In this document: in pieces, positions 46,565 through 53,540 of the stretch
Layout of the letters: every line of letters starts with the position of its first letter
Numbering within the stretch: position 1 is the stretch's first letter
Source of the DNA: Micromonospora cremea
GTDB lineage: Bacteria > Actinomycetota > Actinomycetes > Mycobacteriales > Micromonosporaceae
NCBI RefSeq assembly: GCF_900143515.1
Contig: NZ_FSQT01000002.1
Coordinates: forward strand, 993,501 to 1,057,500
DNA length: 64,000 nt
Reading direction: 5' to 3'
Translations under genes and position numbers: made by a program
Notes under the pieces: generated by a model
What the model saw: only the letters and a program-made list of their open reading frames with translations
Told to the model about the DNA's origin: nothing
Database searches by the model: none

Positions 46565-47233
46565 ATGACTGCTCCCGCCACCACCGACAGCGAGCACGAC
46601 GAGGCTCCGACCGCCCCGGAGGAGGGCGGCCGGGCCCCGACGCGGCGCTACGGGCTGCTGGCGCTGGCCGCCATGCTGGTGGTGGGCCTGCTGCTCGGGT
46701 ACGCCGGCGGCCTGCTCACCCCGGGGCTCACCCGGCCGGGTGACACCTCGGTCGAAGCGGGCTTCGCGCGGGACATGACGACGCACCACAGCCAGGCGGT
46801 GGAGATGAGCCTGACCGCCTACCGGTCGGCGACGCTGCCCGAGGTCCGGCAGATGGCCGTGGACATCGCCACCGGGCAGCAGGGCGAGATCGGGGCCATG
46901 CAGACCTGGCTGCGGGAGTGGGAGCTGAGCCCGACCGGGTCGCAGCCCCCGATGTCGTGGATGTCCGACGGGGCCACCGTGAAGAACGGGCTAATGCCGG
47001 GGATGGCGACCCCGCAGGACATGGCCGCGCTGCGGGACGCCCAGGGTGTCGAGGTCGACCGGCAGTTCCTGGCCCTGATGATCAACCATCACCTCGGCGG
47101 CATCCACATGATCGACGCGGTGCTCGGCGAGACCGACAACGCCGAGGTGCTGCGGGTGGCGCGGACGATGAAGGCCACCCAGCAGAGCGAGCTGAACAAC
47201 CTCCGGCAGCTCCAGGCGCAGGCCAAGGGCTGA
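46565..47233 (+). CDS. DUF305 membrane-anchored, His/Met-rich protein
   Basis: Protein of 222 residues. A hydrophilic N-terminus precedes one membrane helix (about 36-57, LLALAAMLVVGLLLGYAGGLL). The extracytoplasmic four-helix ferritin-like DUF305 domain has DMTTHHSQAVEMSL and MINHHLGGIHMIDAV, with many Met residues between (MSWMSDG, GLMPGMATPQDMAAL). The paired HH motifs and Met clusters suggest metal, possibly copper, binding; some DUF305 members are implicated in copper handling. Partner of the upstream DUF3105 gene. Confidence 0.88.
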   Translation: MTAPATTDSEHDEAPTAPEEGGRAPTRRYGLLALAAMLVVGLLLGYAGGLLTPGLTRPGDTSVEAGFARDMTTHHSQAVEMSLTAYRSATLPEVRQMAVDIATGQQGEIGAMQTWLREWELSPTGSQPPMSWMSDGATVKNGLMPGMATPQDMAALRDAQGVEVDRQFLALMINHHLGGIHMIDAVLGETDNAEVLRVARTMKATQQSELNNLRQLQAQAKG

Positions 47234-47251
47234 TCCACCGGACGGGCGTAC

Positions 47252-47299
47252 CGGGCCCGCGTCATCGCCGTGGACCGGCGGGGCGCGGGCCCGCGTCAT
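47252..47299. terminator. direct repeat and GC hairpin after the DUF305 gene
   Basis: CGGGCCCGCGTCAT occurs twice, at 47252-47265 and 47286-47299. The second copy is part of the palindrome CGCGGGCCCGCG (47284-47295). It lies 19-66 nt after the DUF305 stop, so it is a likely terminator. Confidence 0.45.
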
Positions 47300-47320
47300 G
47301 ACCGGCCTGCGACCGTCTAT

Positions 47321-47370
47321 GCCTATTCGTCCCGTATAGGCGTTTTGGCCAGTGCAACCGATTACGTTGC
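47321..47370. promoter_or_regulatory. two inverted repeats upstream of the transposase-derived gene
   Basis: GCCTAT-N9-ATAGGC (47321-47341) and GCAAC-N7-GTTGC (47354-47370) lie in an AT-richer stretch before the TTG at 47404. They may be operators for the downstream HTH protein or remnants of transposon ends. Confidence 0.35.
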
Positions 47371-47403
47371 TTAGAGAGTTTTCTCCGCACATATCGTGAC
47401 CAG

Positions 47404-48123
47404 TTGCGATTCGGGCTCGTTGCGCAGGACGTGGGGGTTGCACTCAGAGACGCACGGCGCTCGGTCACCAGCTGGTGCCGACGCCACACCATCGGCGGTG
47501 ACGGGGCGGTGGCAGCCGTCCGTCGCGGACAGCGGCAGGGCGAGCCGGGAATGCTCAGCCGCGAACAGGAACTCGAACTGATCGACGTGCTGCGGGGCGC
47601 CCACCCCGACGAGTTCGACCTGGACGAGGAGCTGTGGACGCGGCAGAGCCTCACCACGCTCATCCAGCGCCGGTTCGACCTGCCGCTCGACGCGGGCGCG
47701 GTCGGGGCGTACCTGCGGGCCTGGGGGTTGGGTCCGCGGGAGCCGCGCGAGCGCGCCTGCGGGCTCTGCGTCAGCGCGGTCGAACGCTGGGTACGCAGCG
47801 AGTACCCGGCGATCACCCGGGCTGCCCAGGAGCACCTCGCCGAGGTCTACTGGATCGGGCGGGTGCGGCTCCGCGGCACCATGCCGGCGGCCGACGTGAT
47901 CTCCGCCGTCTCGTCCCGCGGCCGGGTGCGCTTCATGATCACCACGCCGACGGTCGACCCGCCGCTCCCCCGCGACTTCGTGCTCCGACTCAGCGGCGAG
48001 GAGCAGCGCACCGTACACCTGATCGTGGACGGCTCGTGGCCGCGCAACGAGTGGCCACGCCGGCTCCCCCGGCGGATCGTGCTGCACCCGCTACCCAGCT
48101 GCGGGCGGGCGGTCGCGGCCTGA
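47404..48123 (+). CDS. winged-HTH protein derived from an IS630-type transposase (catalytically degenerate)
   Basis: Protein of 239 residues. An N-terminal HTH (LVAQDVGVALRDARRSVTSW) is followed by a winged-helix region (LWTRQSLTTLIQRRFDLPLDAGAVGAYLRAWGLG), the paired arrangement of IS630 transposases. The remainder, with SSRGRVRFMI and VHLIVDGSWPRNEW, keeps the RNase-H-fold strands and the second catalytic Asp (Asp209). The first Asp site reads VYWIG instead of a DE motif, and the Glu end (SPELNP-type) is missing. It is therefore no active transposase, but the frame is intact. The TTG at 47404 is chosen because the HTH would otherwise be lost; the ATG at 47551 gives a shorter protein. Probably a DNA-binding regulator. 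Confidence 0.7.
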   Translation: MRFGLVAQDVGVALRDARRSVTSWCRRHTIGGDGAVAAVRRGQRQGEPGMLSREQELELIDVLRGAHPDEFDLDEELWTRQSLTTLIQRRFDLPLDAGAVGAYLRAWGLGPREPRERACGLCVSAVERWVRSEYPAITRAAQEHLAEVYWIGRVRLRGTMPAADVISAVSSRGRVRFMITTPTVDPPLPRDFVLRLSGEEQRTVHLIVDGSWPRNEWPRRLPRRIVLHPLPSCGRAVAA

Positions 48124-48280
48124 CTCGCCCCGCTTCGGGCACCGGACGCCCGACCGTCCCGCTTCGAGCGGCCGCCCGGCCTGGCGACCAGGGCGGTCGG
48201 GCGGTTGGCGACACGATCGGGTCACCCGATACCGATTCGGCGTTCACGGAGGAGGTTTGCTAGTCTTCTCCAGTCGCTGA

Positions 48281-48355
48281 GCCCCCGTAGCTCAGGGGAT
48301 AGAGCACCGCCCTCCGGAGGCGGGGGCGCAGGTTCGAATCCTGCCGGGGGCACCA
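48281..48355 (+). tRNA. tRNA-Arg (anticodon CCG), CCA encoded
   Basis: Acceptor stem GCCCCCG/CGGGGGC, D-arm GCTC...GAGC, anticodon stem CCGCC/GGCGG with loop CTCCGGA (anticodon CCG, reads CGG), T-arm CAGG-TTCGAAT-CCTG, discriminator A at 48352 and encoded CCA at 48353-48355. CGG is a very common Arg codon in this genome. TAGTCT at 48261-48266 is a likely -10. Confidence 0.97.
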
Positions 48356-48374
48356 AAGTCGTCCAGCACACGAA

Positions 48375-48408
48375 GAGGCCTCTGACCGGGGAACCGGTCA
48401 GGGGCCTC
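48375..48408 (+). terminator. terminator after tRNA-Arg
   Basis: GAGGCCTCTGACCGG (48375-48389) and CCGGTCAGGGGCCTC (48394-48408) form a 15-bp stem with one G-T pair and a 4-nt loop, 20 nt past the tRNA. Confidence 0.8.
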
Positions 48409-48478
48409 AATCATGTCCGGCCGTCAGCGAGGCGACGCCAGCCGCGCTCCGCGCCTTCCCGGATCTGTTAACAACCCT

Positions 48479-48506
48479 TGATATTAAACGTCACGAACGT
48501 CAATAT
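48479..48506 (+). promoter_or_regulatory. chitinase promoter with embedded direct repeat
   Basis: TTGATA (48479-48484) and CAATAT (48501-48506), 16 nt apart, resemble a -35/-10 pair in an unusually AT-rich island. The spacer contains two ACGTCA copies (48488-48493 and 48497-48502, 9 nt apart). ATATT/AATAT flank them in inverted order. Direct repeats overlapping chitinase promoters are known operator sites in Streptomyces; this one has a different sequence. Confidence 0.5.
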
Positions 48507-48542
48507 GTGGAGGTCACGGTCGCCGAAGCCTGGGGGTACGCC

Positions 48543-49886
48543 ATGAGAAGCCGTCGGATTTTCGCAGTGCTAGCCGGAGCGGCGATGACCGTGGCGGCCG
48601 CCGTCGCCTTCGTCCCCAGCAGCATGGCCGCCGTGTCCTCGGCCGACGCCGCCCCGATGGTCGCCTGCACCGCGCCGGCCTGGGCCGAGGGCAACACCTA
48701 CCCGGCGGGCGCGCAGGTCACCTACGGCGGCCGGCTCTACCAGGCTCTGGTCACCCACACCGCACACCCCGGCGCCGGCTGGAATCCGGCCGCGACCCCG
48801 TCGCTGTGGCGTGACCTGGGCGCCTGCTCGGGAGGCACCCCGCCGCCGACCACGCCTCCACCGACCACGCCGCCACCACCGACCACGCCACCGCCCACCA
48901 CGCTCCCGCCGACGACACCGCCGCCGACCGGTGGGACCTGCGGGGTGAAGTCGCGGCCCGCCGGCAAGGTGCTGCAGGGCTACTGGGAGAACTGGGACGG
49001 CGCCTCCAACGGCGTGCACCCCGGCCTCGGCTGGATCCCGATCACCGACAGCCGGCTCAGCCAGCACGGCTACAACGTGATCAACGCGGCTTTCCCGGTG
49101 ATCCGCTCGGACGGCACGGTGCTCTGGGAGAACGGCATGGATGCCGGCGTGAAGGTGGCCACGCCGGCCGAAATGTGCCAGGCCAAAGCCGCTGGCGCGA
49201 CCATCCTGATGTCGATCGGCGGGGCCGCGGCGGGCATCGACCTGAGCTCCAGCGCGGTCGCCGACCGGTTCATCGCGACGATCGTGCCGATCCTGACGTC
49301 CTACCACTTCGACGGCATCGACATCGACATCGAGACCGGCCTGACCGGCAGTGGCAACATCAACACCTTGTCCACGTCGCAGGCCAACCTGATCCGGATC
49401 ATCGACGGAGTGCTGGCCCGGATGCCGTCGAACTTCGGCCTGACCATGGCGCCCGAGACGGCCTACGTCACCGGCGGCAGCGTGGTCTACGGCTCGATCT
49501 GGGGTTCGTACCTGCCGATCATCAAGAAGTACGTGGACAACGGCCGGCTCTGGTGGCTGAACATGCAGTACTACAACGGCAGCATGTACGGCTGCGCCGG
49601 CGACTCGTACCCGGCCGGCACCGTGCAGGGCTTCACGGTGCAGACGCAGTGCCTGAACAACGGCCTGACCATCCAGGGCACCACCATCCGCGTGCCGTAC
49701 GACAAGCAGGTTCCGGGCCTGCCCGCGCAGACCGGCGCGGGTGGCGGCTACATGTCGACGTCGCTGGTCACGCAGGCCTGGAACGCCGTACCCGGCATCA
49801 AGGGCCTGATGACCTGGTCGGCGAACTGGGACGGGTCGAAGGGCTGGACTTTCGGCGACAACGTGAAGCGTTTGCAGGGACGCTGA
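48543..49886 (+). CDS. secreted GH18 chitinase with CBM5/12
   Basis: Extracellular endochitinase-type enzyme, 447 residues. Signal peptide (SRRIFAVLAGAAMTVAAAVAF, cleavage near AADA/AP). CBM5/12 chitin-binding module at about 40-95 (PAWAEGNTYPAGAQVTY, LYQALVTHTA, GWNP, LW). Pro/Thr linker at about 98-130. GH18 barrel from about 135. The catalytic DGIDIDIE motif (DxxDxDxE) is at 257-264 with Glu264 as acid, followed by MQYYNGS and the final LMTWSANWD. The ATG at 48543 puts the signal peptide at the N-terminus; GGGGG lies just upstream. Chitin feeding is typical for soil actinomycetes. Confidence 0.95.
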   Translation: MRSRRIFAVLAGAAMTVAAAVAFVPSSMAAVSSADAAPMVACTAPAWAEGNTYPAGAQVTYGGRLYQALVTHTAHPGAGWNPAATPSLWRDLGACSGGTPPPTTPPPTTPPPPTTPPPTTLPPTTPPPTGGTCGVKSRPAGKVLQGYWENWDGASNGVHPGLGWIPITDSRLSQHGYNVINAAFPVIRSDGTVLWENGMDAGVKVATPAEMCQAKAAGATILMSIGGAAAGIDLSSSAVADRFIATIVPILTSYHFDGIDIDIETGLTGSGNINTLSTSQANLIRIIDGVLARMPSNFGLTMAPETAYVTGGSVVYGSIWGSYLPIIKKYVDNGRLWWLNMQYYNGSMYGCAGDSYPAGTVQGFTVQTQCLNNGLTIQGTTIRVPYDKQVPGLPAQTGAGGGYMSTSLVTQAWNAVPGIKGLMTWSANWDGSKGWTFGDNVKRLQGR

Positions 49887-49898
49887 GAGGTCGTACCG

Positions 49899-50858
49899 TC
49901 AGCCGGCTTCGCGGCGGGCGCGGGCCCGGCGCTTGCCCTCGTGCATGGCCTGCACCCGGGCCACCGGGATGGTCCGCCCCTCGGCCACGAGGTCGGCGGG
50001 CAGCGGCTGCGGCGCCGGCATCGACGCGGCCCACGGGTCGGCCCCGGCCACCAGCGCCGGCACGGTCCGGATGGTGAAGTCTGCCGGGGCCACCTCGGTC
50101 AGGTCGGCCCAGTCGACCGGGAACGAGACCGGCAGCCCGGGGCGCAGCCGCGGGCTGTACGCGGCCACCACGGTCGCCCCGCCGGCCCGGGTGGCGTCCA
50201 CGAAGACCCGGCCGCCCCGGTCCTCCCGGATGAACGCCGTGGTGGCCAGCGCCGGGTCCAGCCGCTCGGCGCGGACGGCGACCGCCCGGGTGGCTGCGGC
50301 CAACTCCTCCGCCGTGGGACCGTCGGAGATCGGCACGAAGACGTGCACCCCCTTGGCGCCGCTGGTCTTGACCGCCCCGGCCAGGCCGGCGTCGGCGAGC
50401 GCCTGGCGGACCAGCAGCGCGGCGCCGACCGCCGCGGCGAACCCGTCCCCCTCCGGCGGGTCCAGGTCGAGCACCAGGTGGGTGGGGCGGTGCAGGTCCG
50501 CCGCGGTGGCCAGCGTCGGGTGGTACTCCACCGCCCGCTGGTTGGCGAACCAGAGCAGGGTGCGCCGGTCGTCGCAGAGGGCGTACGAGACCTCCCGGTG
50601 CGACGCCTCCGCCCAGACCGGCACCCGGCGGACCCAGTCCGGGGTGTACCGGGGCAGGTTCTTCTGCATGAACGGCGGCTGGCCGGGGCGGACCCGGATC
50701 ACCGACAGCGGCCGGTCCCGCAGCTGCGGGAGGATCCGGTCCCGGACCGCGTCGAGGTAGTCGACCAGGTCGCGCTTGGTCGCGTCGTCGCGGTCGGACA
50801 GCGGCTGGTCGAGGTTGGTCAGGGCCACCCCGTCCCGGGTTTCGTCAGCCTCGCTCAC
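49899..50858 (-). CDS. LigD-type DNA polymerase/primase domain protein
   Basis: Stand-alone archaeo-eukaryotic-primase-like polymerase of the NHEJ LigD family, 319 residues. It has the conserved N-terminal DKATKRDLVDYL-type stretch (TNLDQPLSDRDDATKRDLVDYL) and the metal-binding LVLDLDPPEG (Asp131, Asp133). KTSGAKGVHVFVPI, AFIREDRGGRVFVDA and SFPVDWADL follow. No ligase or nuclease domain is fused and no Ku gene lies beside it. The GTG at 50858 is chosen, with GGGAGGG just before it. It is the first of two opposing ends: its stop lies 12 nt from the chitinase stop. Confidence 0.9.
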   Translation of the reverse strand: MSEADETRDGVALTNLDQPLSDRDDATKRDLVDYLDAVRDRILPQLRDRPLSVIRVRPGQPPFMQKNLPRYTPDWVRRVPVWAEASHREVSYALCDDRRTLLWFANQRAVEYHPTLATAADLHRPTHLVLDLDPPEGDGFAAAVGAALLVRQALADAGLAGAVKTSGAKGVHVFVPISDGPTAEELAAATRAVAVRAERLDPALATTAFIREDRGGRVFVDATRAGGATVVAAYSPRLRPGLPVSFPVDWADLTEVAPADFTIRTVPALVAGADPWAASMPAPQPLPADLVAEGRTIPVARVQAMHEGKRRARARREAG

Positions 50859-50889
50859 CCGCTCACCCTCCCGGCCCCGGTGCCGTCGG

Positions 50890-52341
50890 TCAACTGGACG
50901 CGGCGCTTCGGTGCCGATCGGTTCCGGCCCGCAGCGCGGCGGGCCGGGCACCGGGCAGCGTGGTCAGCGCGACCAGCAGCGCGGCGACCACCAGGGCGGC
51001 GGCGACGGTGAACGCGATCCGGTAGCCGCCGGCCAGTGCCGCCACCTCGGCCCAGCCGGCGGCCCGCAGACCGTCGGCGCGTGTGGCGGCCAGGGTGGCC
51101 AGCGCGGCCAGCCCGACCGCCCCGCCAACCTGCTGGGTGGTGTTGGCCAGCCCGGACGCGAGCCCGGCGTCCGCGTCGGTCGCACCGGCCATGGCCAGCG
51201 TGGTGACCGCCGGCAGGGTCAGGCCGCCGGCCACCCCGAAGATCAGCATCGCGGGAAGCACGTCGGCGAGGTAACCGCCGTCGGCGGGCAGCCGGCCGAG
51301 CAGCAGGAAACCGACGGCGGCCAGCCCGAGCCCGGCCAGCAGAACGGCCCGGGCGCCCCACCGGGCGATCAGCCGACCGGCCAGGCCGAGCGACACCACC
51401 GCGATCACCACCGGGGTGGGCAGGAAGGCCCAGCCGGTCGCCGCCGCGTCCAGCCCCAGCACCAGTTGCAGCTCCACGGCGAGCAGGAACTGGAAGCCGA
51501 AGTACGCGGAGACCATGAGGAACTGCACGGCGTTCGCCGCGACCAGGCCGGGGACGCGCAGCACGCGGGCCGGCAGCAGCGGGGTGGGCGCCACCCGCTG
51601 CCGGAGCGCGAACCCCGCGAGCAGCAGCACCGCGAGCGCCGCCGCGCCGAGGGTCCGCGGGCTGGTCCAGCCGTGCTCGCCGGTCCCCACGATGCCCAGC
51701 ACGGCCGCCATCAGCCCGGCGGTGGCGAGCAGGGCGCCGGGCAGGTCCAGGCCCGCGCGCAGGCCGATGCCCCGCTCGGCGGGGAGCCGGCGGACGGCGG
51801 CGAGCACGATGGCCGCCCCGATCGGCAGGTTGACCAGGAAGATCGACCGCCAGCCGGCCAGCTCGGTGAGCAGCCCACCGGCCACCGTGCCGACCGACGC
51901 CCCCGCCGCCCCGGTGAAACTGAAGACGGCGATCGCGCGGGCCCGCTCGGCCGGCTCGGGATAGAGCCGGACGATCATGCCGAGGCTGACCGCCATGGCC
52001 AGCGCGCCGCCGACGCCCTGGCCGAAGCGCGCGCCGACCAGCACAGCCGGCCCGGTGGCCAGCGCGCAGGCCAGCGAGGCCAGGGTGAACAGCGTGCTGC
52101 CGGCCAGGAAGATCCGCCGCCGGCCGAGCAGGTCGCCGAGGCGGCCGGAGAGCAGCAGCAGCCCGCCGAAGGCGACCAGGTAGGCGTTGACCACCCAGGC
52201 CAGGCCTGCGGCGGTGAAGTCCAGGTCGCGCTGCACGGCGGGCAGCGCCACCGCGACGACGCTGCCGTCCAGGATGATCATCAGGCTGCCGGCGCAGAGT
52301 ACAAGCAGCGCCGGCCAGCGGGACGGGACCGCACGATCCAT
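50890..52341 (-). CDS. MFS drug transporter, DHA2 (14-helix) family
   Basis: Proton-coupled multidrug exporter, 483 residues with about fourteen helices. The motif LDGSVVAVALPAVQRDL in helix 1 is the DHA2 signature, and motif A is GRLGDLLGRRRIFL. WRSIFLVNLPIGA is typical of EmrB/QacA. AAGGAGG lies 7 nt before the ATG at 52341. It is divergent from an HxlR regulator whose ATG is 79 nt away, with an inverted repeat between, so the pair is very probably a regulator-pump module. Confidence 0.93.
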   Translation of the reverse strand: MDRAVPSRWPALLVLCAGSLMIILDGSVVAVALPAVQRDLDFTAAGLAWVVNAYLVAFGGLLLLSGRLGDLLGRRRIFLAGSTLFTLASLACALATGPAVLVGARFGQGVGGALAMAVSLGMIVRLYPEPAERARAIAVFSFTGAAGASVGTVAGGLLTELAGWRSIFLVNLPIGAAIVLAAVRRLPAERGIGLRAGLDLPGALLATAGLMAAVLGIVGTGEHGWTSPRTLGAAALAVLLLAGFALRQRVAPTPLLPARVLRVPGLVAANAVQFLMVSAYFGFQFLLAVELQLVLGLDAAATGWAFLPTPVVIAVVSLGLAGRLIARWGARAVLLAGLGLAAVGFLLLGRLPADGGYLADVLPAMLIFGVAGGLTLPAVTTLAMAGATDADAGLASGLANTTQQVGGAVGLAALATLAATRADGLRAAGWAEVAALAGGYRIAFTVAAALVVAALLVALTTLPGARPAALRAGTDRHRSAASS

Positions 52342-52366
52342 GGAACGCCTCCTTGGTGCATTGTTT

Positions 52367-52390
52367 GTTACCGACGCCATCGTCTGTGAC
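52367..52390. promoter_or_regulatory. candidate HxlR operator between MFS pump and regulator
   Basis: GTTACCGACG (52367-52376) and CGTCTGTGAC (52381-52390) are inverted with 8 of 10 matches around a 4-nt centre. It is placed midway between the two divergent starts, where one dimer could control both. Confidence 0.45.
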
Positions 52391-52419
52391 CATGAGCGGG
52401 AGCGGAAGGAGGCACTCTT

Positions 52420-52851
52420 ATGTCCCAGAGGAACAGCGATGTGCCCGCGCCGATCGAGGCCGAGCTGGCGTGCGCGGCGGGGAGCGTGCCGTTCACCCCG
52501 GGTCAGGCCCGGGCGTGCACCGTCCGCGAGGTGCTCGACCGGGTCGGCGGCAAGTGGAGCATCGGCATCCTGGTGGCCGCCTCGAACGGCCCGGTGCGCT
52601 TCACGGAGCTGGAGCGGCACATCGAGGGGATCAGTCGCCGGATGCTCACGCTGACCCTGCGCAACCTGGAACGCGACGGCCTCCTGCACCGCAGGGTCTA
52701 TCCCACCGTCCCGCCGAAGGTGGAGTACACCGCCACCCCGATGGCGCTGGAGCTGTACGAGTCGCTGGTGGCGCTGACCAGTTGGGCCGAGCGGCACCGC
52801 CGGGCCATTGCCGAGGCGCGGACCAGGTACGACCGCGATCACGCCGGTTAA
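52420..52851 (+). CDS. HxlR family transcriptional regulator
   Basis: Winged-helix regulator of 143 residues. The HxlR core VLDRVGGKWSIGILVAASNGPVRF, with ELERHIEGISRRMLTLTLRNLERDGLL as recognition region and a wing VYPTVPPKVEYTATP, is complete. A single Cys lies before the core (ACTVREVLD), a place used for redox or electrophile sensing in some relatives; a second is near residue 18. GGAAGGAGG precedes the ATG. Likely represses or activates the divergent MFS pump. Confidence 0.92.
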   Translation: MSQRNSDVPAPIEAELACAAGSVPFTPGQARACTVREVLDRVGGKWSIGILVAASNGPVRFTELERHIEGISRRMLTLTLRNLERDGLLHRRVYPTVPPKVEYTATPMALELYESLVALTSWAERHRRAIAEARTRYDRDHAG

Positions 52852-52888
52852 ACCCCGCCGCGGTGTGGGGAATGCCACCACGCCGAGC

Positions 52889-52921
52889 TGACCGATCGGT
52901 CAGAGTCTGACCGATCGGTCA
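52889..52921. promoter_or_regulatory. two perfect TetR-type operators upstream of the TetR-MMPL operon
   Basis: TGACCGATCGGTCA occurs twice as a perfect 14-bp palindrome (52889-52902 and 52908-52921), centre to centre 19 bp, ending 28 nt before the TetR start. Two dimers could bind on nearly the same DNA face. Strong candidate for autoregulation. Confidence 0.85.
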
Positions 52922-52952
52922 GGCATGCTGGTCTGCGGGAGGTGGACCGGTG

Positions 52953-53540
52953 ATGGCCAGAGCGGTGTCCGAGACGCACGGCGAGATCCTCGCCGCGGCG
53001 GCGCGACGGTTCGCGGTGACCGGCTACCGGGGCACCTCCTTGCAGGACATCGCCCGTGAGGTCGGCTGCTCCAAGGCCACCGTGCTCTACCACTTCGCCA
53101 ACAAGGAAGCCCTGCTCGCCGAGCTGATGGCCCCGGCCATCGCGGTGCTGCGGGACCTCGACGACCGGCTCACCGGCCTGACCGGCGCGGCCGCCCAGCA
53201 GGTCGCCGCGGCCGGCTTCGTCGACCTCGCGGTGCGGTTCCGGCGGGAGATCGCGCTGCTCCGCGGCGAGTTCCCGGAGCTGCTGGCCCAGCCGGCCTTC
53301 GCACACATCCAGCAGATCTCGGAACGCCTGCGGGACGCCTTCGCTGGGCACTCCGAGCGGCCGGGCGCGCGGATCAGCGCGCTGGTGCTGCTCGCCGGCA
53401 TTCCCGAGGCGTGCGCCGAGTTCGTCGACGTTCCCGACGACGAGCTGCGCCCCGCTCTGCTCACCCTCGTCCGGCGGGCTGTCGAGCCCGTCGAGTCTTC
53501 CCTGCCCCAACCACCCACGACCGAGGACAAGGAATCCTGA
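52953..53540 (+). CDS. TetR/AcrR family repressor
   Basis: Regulator of 195 residues. N-terminal HTH: ILAAAARRFAVTGYRGTSLQDIAREVGCSKATVLYHFANKEALL. A ligand-binding C-terminal half follows (FRREIALLRGEFPEL, LVLLAGIPEACAEFVD). Start ATG 52953 or GTG 52950; GGGAGG lies 7-10 nt upstream. The stop shares a base with the MMPL start (TGATG), so repressor and pump are made together. The two palindromes in front are the expected binding sites; an amphiphile or drug exported by the pump is the likely inducer. Confidence 0.93.
   Translation: MARAVSETHGEILAAAARRFAVTGYRGTSLQDIAREVGCSKATVLYHFANKEALLAELMAPAIAVLRDLDDRLTGLTGAAAQQVAAAGFVDLAVRFRREIALLRGEFPELLAQPAFAHIQQISERLRDAFAGHSERPGARISALVLLAGIPEACAEFVDVPDDELRPALLTLVRRAVEPVESSLPQPPTTEDKES

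Noticed and set aside
48281..48420. tRNA-Arg as attachment site of an integrated element
   Set aside because: No integrase, no repeated tRNA 3' end in the window, and the flanking genes have normal base composition. The nearby transposase-like gene is degenerate and of a family that does not target tRNAs.
49899..52341. Complete NHEJ operon (Ku-LigD)
   Set aside because: Only the polymerase-type domain is present; neighbours are a chitinase and an MFS pump, with no Ku or ligase.
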